DNA of 6,972 bases from Oscillospiraceae bacterium (GTDB lineage Bacteria; Bacillota; Clostridia; Oscillospirales; Oscillospiraceae), in the NCBI GenBank assembly GCA_017438675.1, contig JAFRUW010000102.1, positions 1-6,972 of the forward strand, written 5' to 3'. A program made the position numbers and the translations under genes. The notes beneath the pieces are model-generated. The model was not told where the DNA came from and ran no database searches. It was given only the letters and a program-made list of their open reading frames with translations. Each line of letters starts with the position of its first letter. Position 1 is the first letter of the stretch. Shown here one piece after another: positions 1 to 6,473 of the stretch.

Positions 1-2
1 AC

Positions 3-899
3 AACGCCCTGATGTTCCGCTCCGGCAACGCCCGTCCCGCCGGAGACGCTGGTGCCATTATGGCTGCGGCGGACAGGTTTTACGACGAGCTGTCGCCCGA
101 GACAAGTGAATTCTTCCGCGTGATGAGAAAGTATGAGCTGGTGGATCTGCTCTCCACAGAGGGCAAAGAGGGCGGCGGCTACTGCACCGGCATTTACGAT
201 TACAACGTTCCGTTTATCTTCGCAAACTTCAACGGTACCAGAGACGATGTGGAGACTGTCACACATGAGGCTGGCCATGCTTTTGCCGACTGGATGAACA
301 GGGACCGCGTGCCAATTGATACCATCTGGCCCAGTATGGAGGGATGCGAGGTCCATTCAATGAGCATGGAGTTCTTTGCGTGGAAGAGCGCCGGGGATTT
401 CTTCGGTAAAGATGAGCGGAAGTTCCTTTACAGTCATCTGGCGGGTTCTATCGGCTTTATCCCTTACGGGACGATGGTGGATCATTTCCAGCATATCGTC
501 TATGAGCATCCGGAGCTTACGCCCGATGAACGCCACGCCGAGTGGAAACGGCTTCTCGGTATCTATATGCCCTGGCTTCGCCTTGACGGGGAGATACCGT
601 TCTATGCCGAGGGTATGGGCTGGCAGCGTCAGTCACACATTTATAACTGCCCATTTTATTATATCGATTACTGCCTGGCTCAGACAGTTGCTCTGACCTT
701 CTGGTCAATGATGCAGGATGATTACAAAAATGCCTGGGAGCACTATATGGCATACACGCGTCAGGGCGGTTCAGAAGTGTTCACAAAGCTCCTTGAAAAC
801 GCGGGGATGAAGAGTCCCTTTGAGGAAGATACTATCCGCGGGGTCTGCGAGAAGGCTTCGGCATGGCTTGAGGCTTACGACCTTACCGGTATCAGTTGA
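3..899 (+). CDS. M3 family zinc oligoendopeptidase (5'-truncated by window start)
   Basis: This is a cytoplasmic metallopeptidase that cleaves short peptides. The reading frame is open to the left edge, so the true start lies upstream. The 298 or so codons present are about half of a typical M3 oligoendopeptidase (roughly 560-600 residues). Numbering from the Met at base 12, the zinc motif HEAGH is at residues 85-89 (bases 264-278). A glutamate in EVHS at residue 113, 24 residues on, fits the third zinc ligand of the family. The later HIYNCPFYYIDY stretch (about 209-220) matches the His/Tyr substrate-stabilising region of M3 enzymes. All expected C-terminal catalytic elements are therefore intact. 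There is no signal peptide to judge, because the N-terminus is missing. It resembles the M3B 'not-PepF' branch more than classical PepF, so I give no symbol. Its stop codon overlaps the start of the next gene. Its position just before a peptide importer suggests it digests imported peptides (inference). Confidence 0.93.
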   Translation, partial: NALMFRSGNARPAGDAGAIMAAADRFYDELSPETSEFFRVMRKYELVDLLSTEGKEGGGYCTGIYDYNVPFIFANFNGTRDDVETVTHEAGHAFADWMNRDRVPIDTIWPSMEGCEVHSMSMEFFAWKSAGDFFGKDERKFLYSHLAGSIGFIPYGTMVDHFQHIVYEHPELTPDERHAEWKRLLGIYMPWLRLDGEIPFYAEGMGWQRQSHIYNCPFYYIDYCLAQTVALTFWSMMQDDYKNAWEHYMAYTRQGGSEVFTKLLENAGMKSPFEEDTIRGVCEKASAWLEAYDLTGIS

Positions 900-1429
900 T
901 GGGCAGGCTTCAGCGCAGAAACGAGAAATTAAAGGACATAGAGCTTGTAGACGGGAAAAAAGCAGTCTATACGGGAGACATATACCGAATTGCGGGAGAC
1001 GGGCGGAAAACGAGGCTGCGGCTTGCGGCGGGGCTTGCCCTGATTGCAGCCCTGGTGATTGCCTCCGGCTGTATTGACGCCGCCGGAGCCACGAATACGT
1101 TTTACGTCATTCTGCCGTTTATCGGAGAGGTATCCGCGCTTTTCGCACTGTGCTGGAATGACATCAAGGTCATTGCAGGGAAGAACGGCGTTCGAAAGTA
1201 TGTCTACGATTCCGTGTCGGGGATTATCCCGGGATCATCGCGCATACTTGCGGTGTTTGCCCTGTTCGGACTGATTGCTTCCGGAATATATCTCATATCC
1301 AACGGCTTCAGCGGGAAAACCGCGATCAGCATTATTTATCCCGTACTGAAAGCCGCAACAGCGGTGACGGCCGAGTATTACGGCAGGGATTACCGCAGGA
1401 TTGTGTGGGAAACAGTACCGAAGAAATAA
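899..1429 (+). CDS. Uncharacterised four-helix membrane protein
   Basis: I do not recognise this family. The 176-residue product starts with a polar, basic N-terminal segment of about 38 residues (containing KLKDIELVDGKKAVYTGDIY), followed by four likely membrane helices at roughly residues 40-58, 66-86, 114-134 and 141-160. A basic loop (about 89-104) lies between helices 2 and 3, and a short charged tail closes the protein. No catalytic motif is visible. The ATG at 899 overlaps the peptidase TGA (TGATG), so translation is probably coupled to the upstream gene. No good Shine-Dalgarno is visible. A TTG at 896 would add only one residue and is less likely. The protein is co-transcribed with the peptidase, and a new promoter follows it. 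Codon use and composition look like the neighbours, so there is no sign of recent transfer. It is real on grounds of length, coherent hydrophobic pattern and tight coupling; its function is unknown. Confidence 0.82.
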   Translation: MGRLQRRNEKLKDIELVDGKKAVYTGDIYRIAGDGRKTRLRLAAGLALIAALVIASGCIDAAGATNTFYVILPFIGEVSALFALCWNDIKVIAGKNGVRKYVYDSVSGIIPGSSRILAVFALFGLIASGIYLISNGFSGKTAISIIYPVLKAATAVTAEYYGRDYRRIVWETVPKK

Positions 1430-1438
1430 ACCGTCAGG

Positions 1439-1448
1439 AGCGTACGCT
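1439..1448. promoter_or_regulatory. 10-base perfect palindrome next to the -35 box, possible operator
   Basis: AGCGTACGCT reads the same on both strands and ends one base before the -35 box. Its position would suit a dimeric DNA-binding regulator. A 10-base palindrome can occur by chance, and no second copy is seen nearby, so the call is weak. Confidence 0.25.
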
Positions 1449-1449
1449 T

Positions 1450-1478
1450 TTGCAAATGATGCGGGATCGCATTATAAT
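1450..1478 (+). promoter_or_regulatory. Vegetative (sigma-A type) promoter for the transporter operon
   Basis: A -35 box TTGCAA (1450-1455) is followed after 17 bases by a perfect -10 box TATAAT (1473-1478). This is optimal spacing and only two mismatches from TTGACA in the -35. Transcription would start near base 1485, giving a leader of about 78 bases before the binding-protein gene. It probably drives the binding protein and, through the stem-loop spacer, the permease and ATPase genes. Confidence 0.75.
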
Positions 1479-1493
1479 TAACATCGGTGTTTG

Positions 1494-1516
1494 CCGGCGC
1501 GGTGAGAGCACGTCGG
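1494..1516 (+). other. Small leader stem-loop upstream of the binding-protein gene
   Basis: CCGGCG (1494-1499) can pair with CGTCGG (1511-1516), giving six pairs including one G-U, around an 11-base loop. It would lie about 10 bases after the predicted transcription start. It could protect the 5' end of the mRNA. It is too small and isolated to call a riboswitch, and no T-run follows, so it is not a terminator. Confidence 0.3.
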
Positions 1517-1562
1517 TTCAAATACATATATCACAGGAATATCTGAAGGGAGATATCATCAA

Positions 1563-3800
1563 ATGAAGAAATTAATCACTCTAATCCTCTGTCTTGCCAT
1601 GATAATGTCAATCCTGGCGGGATGCGCCAGCCGCGGCAATGACAAACCTCTTGTTGTCGGCTACTCAAACTTCTCAAGCAAGTTCTCTCCGTTCTTCTCG
1701 GAGACAGCCTACGACCAGGACGTCTGGGTTCTGACCTCTGTCAACCTTCTTGACATTGACCGTCTCGGCGCCGTTGTTGAAAAAGGCAAGACAGGCGAGA
1801 CCCGTTCCTACAACAACACCGATTATACCTACTACGGACCCGCTGATCTGACAATCACAACAAATGCAGACGGCACAGTTGACTATGACTTCGAGCTTCG
1901 TGATGACATCAAGTTCTCCGACGGCAAGAAGCTGACCGCAGACGACGTAATCTTTTCCATGTATGTTCTCTGCGATCCCACCTACGACGGCAACAGCACT
2001 CTGTTCGCTCAGCCCATCAAGGGTATCGAAGACTACCGCTCCGGTATGTCCCAGCTTATTGACCTTCTCCTTGAAGCAGGTGCTGACAACAAGGACTTCT
2101 CCCTGTGGGATGAAGATACACAGAAGGCATTCTGGGCTGAAGCAGATGCCGCAGGTCCCAAGTTTGCTCAGACCATCGTTGACTACTGCATAAACAACGG
2201 TTACAACGCAGCAGACGATCCCATTGAGGCATGTGCCGCAAACTGGGGCTTCAAGCTTAAGGCGGGCGCCACAATCGACGATTTCTGGGCAGCCCTCAAG
2301 GAAGCTTACGACGGCGATCTCAAGAGCATTTCCGACGTAGAGAACGCAGGCTCCAGCCTCTTCTCTCTGATGGAGAATTACGATACATACGCAAAGGGCG
2401 TAAAGACCGGCAATTCCGCTGACAACATCGCGGGTATCCAGAAGACCGGCGACTACAGCCTCCGCGTAACACTTACAGAGACTGACGCAACAGCTATCTA
2501 TCAGCTTGGCGTTCCCATCGCTCCCATGCACTACTACGGCGATGCTTCCAAGTATGATTATGATAACAACATGTTCGGCTTTGATAAGGGTGACCTGTCC
2601 ACTGTCCGCTCTAAGACAACACAGCCCATGGGCGCAGGCCCCTACAAGTTTATCAAGTTCGAAAACGGCGTTGTATCCTTTGAGGCCAACAAGAACTATT
2701 ACCTGGGCGCTCCCAAGACAAAGAACCTCCAGTTCCTTGAGTCCCAGGATCAGGATAAGCTCAACGGCGTCATCACCGGCACCATCGACATTACCGACCC
2801 GTCCTTCTCCGTTGATACCGCAAAGGCTATCTCCAAGGAAAACAGCAACGGCGAGGTAACAGGCAATAAGATCACCACCAGCACCGTAAACAACCTGGGC
2901 TACGGCTACCTGGGCATCAGCGCCAAGGCTGTCAACGTCGGCGGCGACATCGGTTCCGAAGCTTCCAAGGCACTCAGAAAGGCATTCGCAACCGTATTCT
3001 CCAGATACCGTGACGTTACTGTTGACTCCTACTACGGAGAGACCGCTTCCGTCATCAACTACCCCATTTCCGACACTTCCTGGGCAGCACCCCAGAAGAC
3101 CGACTCCGACTACGCTATCGCATTCTCCAAGGATGTTGACGGCAATGACATCTACACTTCGGACATGACCGACGATCAGAAGGATGAAGCAGCTCTTAAG
3201 GCCGCTCTCGGCTTCTTCAAGGCAGCGGGCTACACCGTGACCGGCGACAAGGTCACAGCAGCTCCCGAAGGCGCGAAGATGGACTACGAAGTATGGATCC
3301 CCGCTGACGGCGCAGGCGACCATCCTTCCTTCATGATGCTGAACCTGGCAAGCGACGCGCTGAAGAAGATCGGCATCACCCTGAACGTTAAGGACCTTGC
3401 AAACTCCTCCGATCTGTGGACCGGTATCGAGTCCGACTCCGTACCCATGTGGTGCGCAGCCTGGGGCGCAACTCCCGATCCCGACATGTATCAGGTCTAC
3501 TACTCCGGCGTTGAGTCCGGCAAGGAAGCCGGCGGCTCCAACTACATGTACGACATCGCCGATCCCGAGCTTGACGAGCTGATCATGGACGCACGTACCA
3601 ATATGGACCAGTCCTACAGAAAGGCTGTTTACAAGTCCTGCCTGGATATCATCATCGACTGGGCTGTCGAGGTTCCCGTATATCAGAGACAGAACGCCAT
3701 CATCTTCTCCACCGAGCGCGTAAAGATGGATACCGTAACACCGGATATCACAACTTACTACACCTGGCTGAGAGAGATCCAGAACATAGAGCTTAATTAG
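1563..3800 (+). CDS. ABC importer solute-binding lipoprotein, peptide-binding family (SBP family 5)
   Basis: This extracellular membrane-anchored receptor captures peptides (or related solutes) and delivers them to the permeases encoded downstream. The N-terminus is a lipoprotein signal: KK, a hydrophobic core, then lipobox LAGC at residues 18-21, with Cys21 as the lipidated residue. Family landmarks follow in order: LRDDIKFSDGKKLTADDVIF (112-131), PMGAGPYKF (356-364), the TGTIDI segment (405-410), LRKAFATVFSR (471-481) and AWGATPDPDMYQ (633-644). At 745 residues it exceeds the usual 500-600. Much of the excess is an extra helical segment at about 161-288. The ATG at 1563 is preceded by AAGGGAG (1546-1552) ten bases away and fits the signal peptide. 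Codon use is strongly biased: after residue 38 I see no TTA, CTA or TCA codon, which suggests high expression. The family assignment is secure; the exact substrate is not visible. Confidence 0.95.
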   Translation: MKKLITLILCLAMIMSILAGCASRGNDKPLVVGYSNFSSKFSPFFSETAYDQDVWVLTSVNLLDIDRLGAVVEKGKTGETRSYNNTDYTYYGPADLTITTNADGTVDYDFELRDDIKFSDGKKLTADDVIFSMYVLCDPTYDGNSTLFAQPIKGIEDYRSGMSQLIDLLLEAGADNKDFSLWDEDTQKAFWAEADAAGPKFAQTIVDYCINNGYNAADDPIEACAANWGFKLKAGATIDDFWAALKEAYDGDLKSISDVENAGSSLFSLMENYDTYAKGVKTGNSADNIAGIQKTGDYSLRVTLTETDATAIYQLGVPIAPMHYYGDASKYDYDNNMFGFDKGDLSTVRSKTTQPMGAGPYKFIKFENGVVSFEANKNYYLGAPKTKNLQFLESQDQDKLNGVITGTIDITDPSFSVDTAKAISKENSNGEVTGNKITTSTVNNLGYGYLGISAKAVNVGGDIGSEASKALRKAFATVFSRYRDVTVDSYYGETASVINYPISDTSWAAPQKTDSDYAIAFSKDVDGNDIYTSDMTDDQKDEAALKAALGFFKAAGYTVTGDKVTAAPEGAKMDYEVWIPADGAGDHPSFMMLNLASDALKKIGITLNVKDLANSSDLWTGIESDSVPMWCAAWGATPDPDMYQVYYSGVESGKEAGGSNYMYDIADPELDELIMDARTNMDQSYRKAVYKSCLDIIIDWAVEVPVYQRQNAIIFSTERVKMDTVTPDITTYYTWLREIQNIELN
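2043..2426 (+). other. Extra helical segment within the solute-binding protein
   Basis: This stretch encodes residues about 161-288. In classical OppA/DppA proteins, a short link joins the segment ending in 'YRSG'-like sequence (157-161) to the 'I-GI-...-DYSLRVTL' strand (289-304). Here about 125 residues intervene. They are rich in Ala, Asp, Trp and Lys and look mostly helical, with three tryptophans (182, 191, 228) and a further one at 242. The edges are estimated by eye from the family pattern, not from an alignment. Confidence 0.5.
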
Positions 3801-3833
3801 TTCACGATAAACGCTGAATAGACAAAAACATAC

Positions 3834-3867
3834 GGCGGGGCAGGCAGTCCTATCTGTCTGCCCCGTC
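3834..3867 (+). other. Strong GC-rich stem-loop between binding-protein and permease genes
   Basis: Bases 3836-3847 pair with 3854-3865 over 12 pairs (one G-U) around the six-base loop TCCTAT. A further G-U and G-C pair extend the stem outwards to 3834/3867. No T-run follows on the + strand (the next bases are AGGAATTAAT), so it is a poor Rho-independent terminator for this operon. Such intercistronic hairpins after binding-protein genes commonly protect the upstream mRNA from 3' exonucleases or allow partial read-through, so that more binding protein than permease is made. That role is inferred here. Confidence 0.7.
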
Positions 3868-3880
3868 AGGAATTAATATA

Positions 3881-3887
3881 AGAGGAG
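3881..3887 (+). promoter_or_regulatory. Ribosome binding site deciding the GTG start of the first permease
   Basis: AGAGGAG lies eight bases before the GTG at 3896. The next in-frame ATG falls within the first membrane helix, so the GTG start is strongly favoured. Confidence 0.8.
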
Positions 3888-3895
3888 CGATTATC

Positions 3896-4882
3896 GTGCG
3901 AAAATTTATTATCAAACGACTTCTTCAGTCCGTGGTGATACTGTTTTTCGTAGCCTTTATAATCTACGCCCTGATGCGCTGCCTCCCGACCTCATACGTT
4001 GAGGCTATGGCAAGGCAGAAGTCAATGCAGCCCGGCTCCAAGAGCTTTGAGGAATGGATGGAGCAGCTGACCGTTATGTACAACATGAACGGCGGTATCG
4101 TTTCCGGCTTCTTCAAATGGCTGGGGTCCATGCTCAGGGGCGATTTCGGCGACAGCTGGAGATGGACCGTACCTGTTCTGGAAAAGTTCAACGACACAGT
4201 CTGGCTTTCCTTTACAATGGGTTTCATTTCATTTGTGCTTGAGCTTCTCATCGCCATCCCTCTCGGTATTATCGCGGCAACAAAGCAGTATTCCAAGACT
4301 GACTATACCATCTCCGTCCTTGCTCTGGCGGGCATCTCGCTTCCGACGTTCTTCTTCGCGTCGCTGCTTAAGCTGGTGTTCTCGGTGAAGCTTGGATGGT
4401 TCGACCTGTACGGACTGGTGGGAAGAAACTACGACCAGCTTTCAGCATTCGGGAAGATCCTTGACAAGGGCAATCATCTTATCCTTCCGATAGTAACGTT
4501 GGTCGTTGTCAGCATGGGCAGCCTAATGCGTTATACAAGAACAAATATGCTGGAAGTGCTGAACGCCGACTATATCCGTACTGCCAGGGCAAAGGGCCTT
4601 TCCGAGAAAAAGGTTATTTACCGTCACGCTTTCAGGAACACGCTTATACCCATCGTCACCCTTGTGGGCGGTTCACTTCCCGGCCTGTTTTCCGGCGCTC
4701 TTATCACGGAGACGCTGTTCGGCATTCCGGGTATCGGTTTTGCGTCTTACCACTCCATGCGTTCCGGCGACATTCCTTTTTCCATGTTCTTCCTGGTGTT
4801 CACCGCAGTACTTACACTCCTGGGCAATCTGATCGCCGACATTCTGTACGCGGTGGTTGACCCCCGGGTCAGGATTACCTGA
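3896..4882 (+). CDS. dppB: Dpp/Opp-type ABC importer permease, subunit B
   Basis: This is one of the two membrane channel subunits of the peptide importer. The 328-residue length is normal for DppB/OppB. The N-terminus MRKFIIKRLLQSVV is typical of the family and leads into helix 1 (about 9-29). An extracytoplasmic segment of about 70 residues follows, then helices near 101-126, 138-160, 195-212, 250-270 and 294-321. The cytoplasmic ATPase-contact (EAA) loop is clear at about 225-250, with DYIRTARAKGLSEKKVIYRH and the conserved Gly234. The LFGIPGIG (274-281) and VDPRVR (321-326) endings are also characteristic. It starts with GTG and has a good ribosome site. It is separated from the binding protein by the stem-loop spacer and from the next permease by 14 bases. 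I use dppB as a family label; OppB or a nickel/other-solute paralogue cannot be excluded from sequence alone. Confidence 0.95.
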   Translation: MRKFIIKRLLQSVVILFFVAFIIYALMRCLPTSYVEAMARQKSMQPGSKSFEEWMEQLTVMYNMNGGIVSGFFKWLGSMLRGDFGDSWRWTVPVLEKFNDTVWLSFTMGFISFVLELLIAIPLGIIAATKQYSKTDYTISVLALAGISLPTFFFASLLKLVFSVKLGWFDLYGLVGRNYDQLSAFGKILDKGNHLILPIVTLVVVSMGSLMRYTRTNMLEVLNADYIRTARAKGLSEKKVIYRHAFRNTLIPIVTLVGGSLPGLFSGALITETLFGIPGIGFASYHSMRSGDIPFSMFFLVFTAVLTLLGNLIADILYAVVDPRVRIT

Positions 4883-4896
4883 GAAAGGAGGACACT

Positions 4897-6459
4897 ATGA
4901 AAGACAAGAATGACAAGAAGCTTCCCGCCGCGAATAACGGGAATCAGAAAGAAGAGCAGTATTCACTTAACGATGACCGCCGTGTCAAAGTGCTTTCCCC
5001 CGGCGCACTGGTGGCGAAGCGCTTCCTGCGCAACCGGCTTGCGGTAACAGGTATGGTTATCCTGCTTATCATGTTCCTGTTCTCCTTTTTAGGCGGTTTG
5101 CTTTCTCCCTACGCCGAAGATCAGAAGTTCTACAGGACCGACGTTCAGGCGAAGGATTACGCCGGTATCCTCCACAACGAGGAATACCGCTACACGGTTG
5201 GCGATCCCGAGCTGTTCAAGAGTGCAGTCCACGCACAGGCGCTTAAAGCTATCATTACAAATAATGAAAGCTTTGATTACAAGGATCACAGCTATACCCT
5301 CAATAAGCTTGACGAGGATCTCTACACCGTTTCCTGCGAGGGAAAGGTGGTGGGTATCGCCAGCAAGGAGCTTATCAACTCCTCTGACAACCGGCCCGTC
5401 AGCTTTGACTTTGCCCTTCAGGTATATCAGGCCAAGGCGGAGGGGAAGAACACATTTACCGCCGACAGCGTGGAATACAATATTGACGAGGACGGCGTTA
5501 TCACCGATTCCGCCGGTGCGGAGGTCGGCTACGTCAGCGCCTACATTGTCCGCGCCGTTATGCCCGACGTGGTGTTCTCAAGAGAGTTCAAGAATCAGCT
5601 TATCGATGCCGCAGAAGCCGGCGATGAGTCGTTCAAGTATACCGATGAGAACGGCGTCGAGGCTGAATACATCCTTCAGTACGACGCCGCTACAAAGGCG
5701 TATGACGTCAGAAGAGAGATAGCCACGAAGGTATTTGATACATATTCTGCTCCTTCCAAGTCCCACTGGGTCGGTACAGACCGCAACGGTATGGATATGC
5801 TGACAAGACTTATGTACGGCGGCCGTATCTCCCTTATGATCGGATTCATCGTCGTGATTATTGAAACCATTATCGGTATAGTTCTGGGCGGTATTTCCGG
5901 CTACTTCGGAGGCTGGATCGACAACCTTATTATGCGTATCGTGGATGTGTTCTACTGCATACCCAGTCTGCCGTTCATAATCATTGTCGGCGCCGCCATG
6001 GACGCGGCAAACGTACCGTCGCTGACGCGAATGATTTATCTTATGCTGATCCTGGGCTTCCTGGGCTGGCCGGGTGTCGCCCGACTCATCCGCGGCCAGA
6101 TCCTGTCCCTCCGTGAACAGGAGTTCATGACCGCCACCGAGGCCTGCGGCATCGCGCCGTACAAGAGGATATTCAAGCACCTTGTGCCCAACGTCATGCC
6201 CCAGCTTATCGTATACATGACCATGGGCCTCGGCAGCACCATCATCACCGAGGCGACCCTGTCCTTCCTGGGACTGGGCGTCCGATTCCCCTTTGCTTCA
6301 TGGGGCAATATCATCAACGACGTTAACGACACATTCGTTCTTACAAACTACTGGTTCATCTGGATCCCGGCGGGCATTCTGCTTCTCACCACCGTCCTTG
6401 CCTTCAATATTGTGGGCGACGGTCTGAGAGACGCCTTCGATCCCAAGATGAAGCGCTGA
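4897..6459 (+). CDS. dppC: Dpp/Opp-type ABC importer permease, subunit C, with large extracytoplasmic insertion
   Basis: This is the second channel subunit, pairing with subunit B. At 520 residues it is much longer than the roughly 300 of classical DppC/OppC. Order: a charged cytoplasmic tail (1-31); the conserved entry motif with KRFLRNRLAV (41-50); helix 1 (about 50-70); an extra soluble segment (about 75-285); then the classical core beginning at HWVGTDRNGMDMLTRLMYGG (290-309), with helices near 311-332, 350-369, 376-395, 433-455 and 485-506. The EAA loop is at about 409-430 (TATEACGIAPYKRIFKH, conserved Gly418), and SFLGLG is at 456-461. The ATG at 4897 has a very strong site, AAAGGAGG (4884-4891), five bases upstream. 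The frame is continuous and every permease landmark is present, so the length reflects a true insertion, not a fusion artefact or frameshift. The dpp symbol denotes the family only. Confidence 0.94.
   Translation: MKDKNDKKLPAANNGNQKEEQYSLNDDRRVKVLSPGALVAKRFLRNRLAVTGMVILLIMFLFSFLGGLLSPYAEDQKFYRTDVQAKDYAGILHNEEYRYTVGDPELFKSAVHAQALKAIITNNESFDYKDHSYTLNKLDEDLYTVSCEGKVVGIASKELINSSDNRPVSFDFALQVYQAKAEGKNTFTADSVEYNIDEDGVITDSAGAEVGYVSAYIVRAVMPDVVFSREFKNQLIDAAEAGDESFKYTDENGVEAEYILQYDAATKAYDVRREIATKVFDTYSAPSKSHWVGTDRNGMDMLTRLMYGGRISLMIGFIVVIIETIIGIVLGGISGYFGGWIDNLIMRIVDVFYCIPSLPFIIIVGAAMDAANVPSLTRMIYLMLILGFLGWPGVARLIRGQILSLREQEFMTATEACGIAPYKRIFKHLVPNVMPQLIVYMTMGLGSTIITEATLSFLGLGVRFPFASWGNIINDVNDTFVLTNYWFIWIPAGILLLTTVLAFNIVGDGLRDAFDPKMKR
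5209..5364 (+). repeat. Putative diverged protein repeat 1 in the permease insertion
   Basis: Residues 105-156. The pattern is an amphipathic helix starting near Phe107, a small polar turn (NNESF), a Tyr-containing strand (Tyr133), then YTV, and an end in G-x-VVG-x-x-S. The same order is seen twice more downstream. The repeat is at protein level only; no DNA repeat is visible. Confidence 0.4.
5401..5538 (+). repeat. Putative diverged protein repeat 2 in the permease insertion
   Basis: Residues 169-214. It starts near Phe170 with a helix, then a polar turn (EGKNTF), a strand with Tyr194, and an end in AEVGYVS that resembles the VVGIAS end of repeat 1. Spacing from the first Phe to the turn Phe is 17 residues, against 19 in repeat 1. 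Confidence 0.4.
5581..5724 (+). repeat. Putative diverged protein repeat 3 in the permease insertion
   Basis: Residues 229-276. It starts near Phe231 with a helix, then the turn GDESF (compare NNESF in repeat 1), a strand with Tyr258, and a YDV segment matching YTV of repeat 1. The VG-x-x-S ending is not obvious here, so this is the weakest copy. Confidence 0.35.
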
Positions 6460-6473
6460 CAAGGAGGGAAATC

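Larger units (their letters stand above)
5119..5751 (+). other. Extracytoplasmic insertion domain of the second permease
   Basis: This stretch encodes residues about 75-285, between helix 1 and the conserved GTDRNG motif. It contains no hydrophobic stretch long enough to cross the membrane, and it is acidic and rich in Tyr, Asp and Glu. By permease topology it faces outside, where the binding protein docks. Boundaries are estimated from where recognisable family sequence stops and resumes. Confidence 0.75.

Noticed and set aside
896..898. TTG as the start of the membrane-protein gene
   Set aside because: The ATG at 899 is immediately next to it, forms the common TGATG overlap, and is the stronger start codon.
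1430..1450. Possible Rho-independent terminator after the membrane-protein gene (palindrome plus TTTT)
   Set aside because: AGCGTACGCT can form only three pairs around a four-base loop, too weak for termination. Read-through into the next gene is plausible.
1485..1562. Riboswitch or T-box in the leader of the binding-protein gene
   Set aside because: The predicted leader is only about 78 bases with one small stem-loop, no terminator/antiterminator pair and no recognisable conserved motif.
1674..3323. A 549-codon open frame on the minus strand inside the binding-protein gene
   Set aside because: It lies exactly in register opposite the sense codons and exists only because the sense gene avoids TTA, CTA and TCA. 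Its translation is low-complexity (rich in Val, Gly, Cys) and matches no family, whereas the sense frame is a clear lipoprotein.
3834..3870. Stem-loop as a classical terminator of the binding-protein gene
   Set aside because: No T-run follows on the + strand, and the permease genes of the same transporter lie immediately downstream without a convincing promoter in the spacer.
5198..5722. A 174-codon plus-strand frame overlapping the permease insertion, raising the question of a frameshift or alternative gene there
   Set aside because: The permease frame is continuous on both sides and keeps sensible composition. The alternative frame is rich in Arg, Pro, Ser and Thr without any motif and has no ribosome site.
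5578..6180. A 200-codon minus-strand open frame inside the second permease gene
   Set aside because: The sense strand encodes conserved permease motifs throughout this stretch. The antisense product has a His/Asp/Asn-rich composition typical of a shadow frame.
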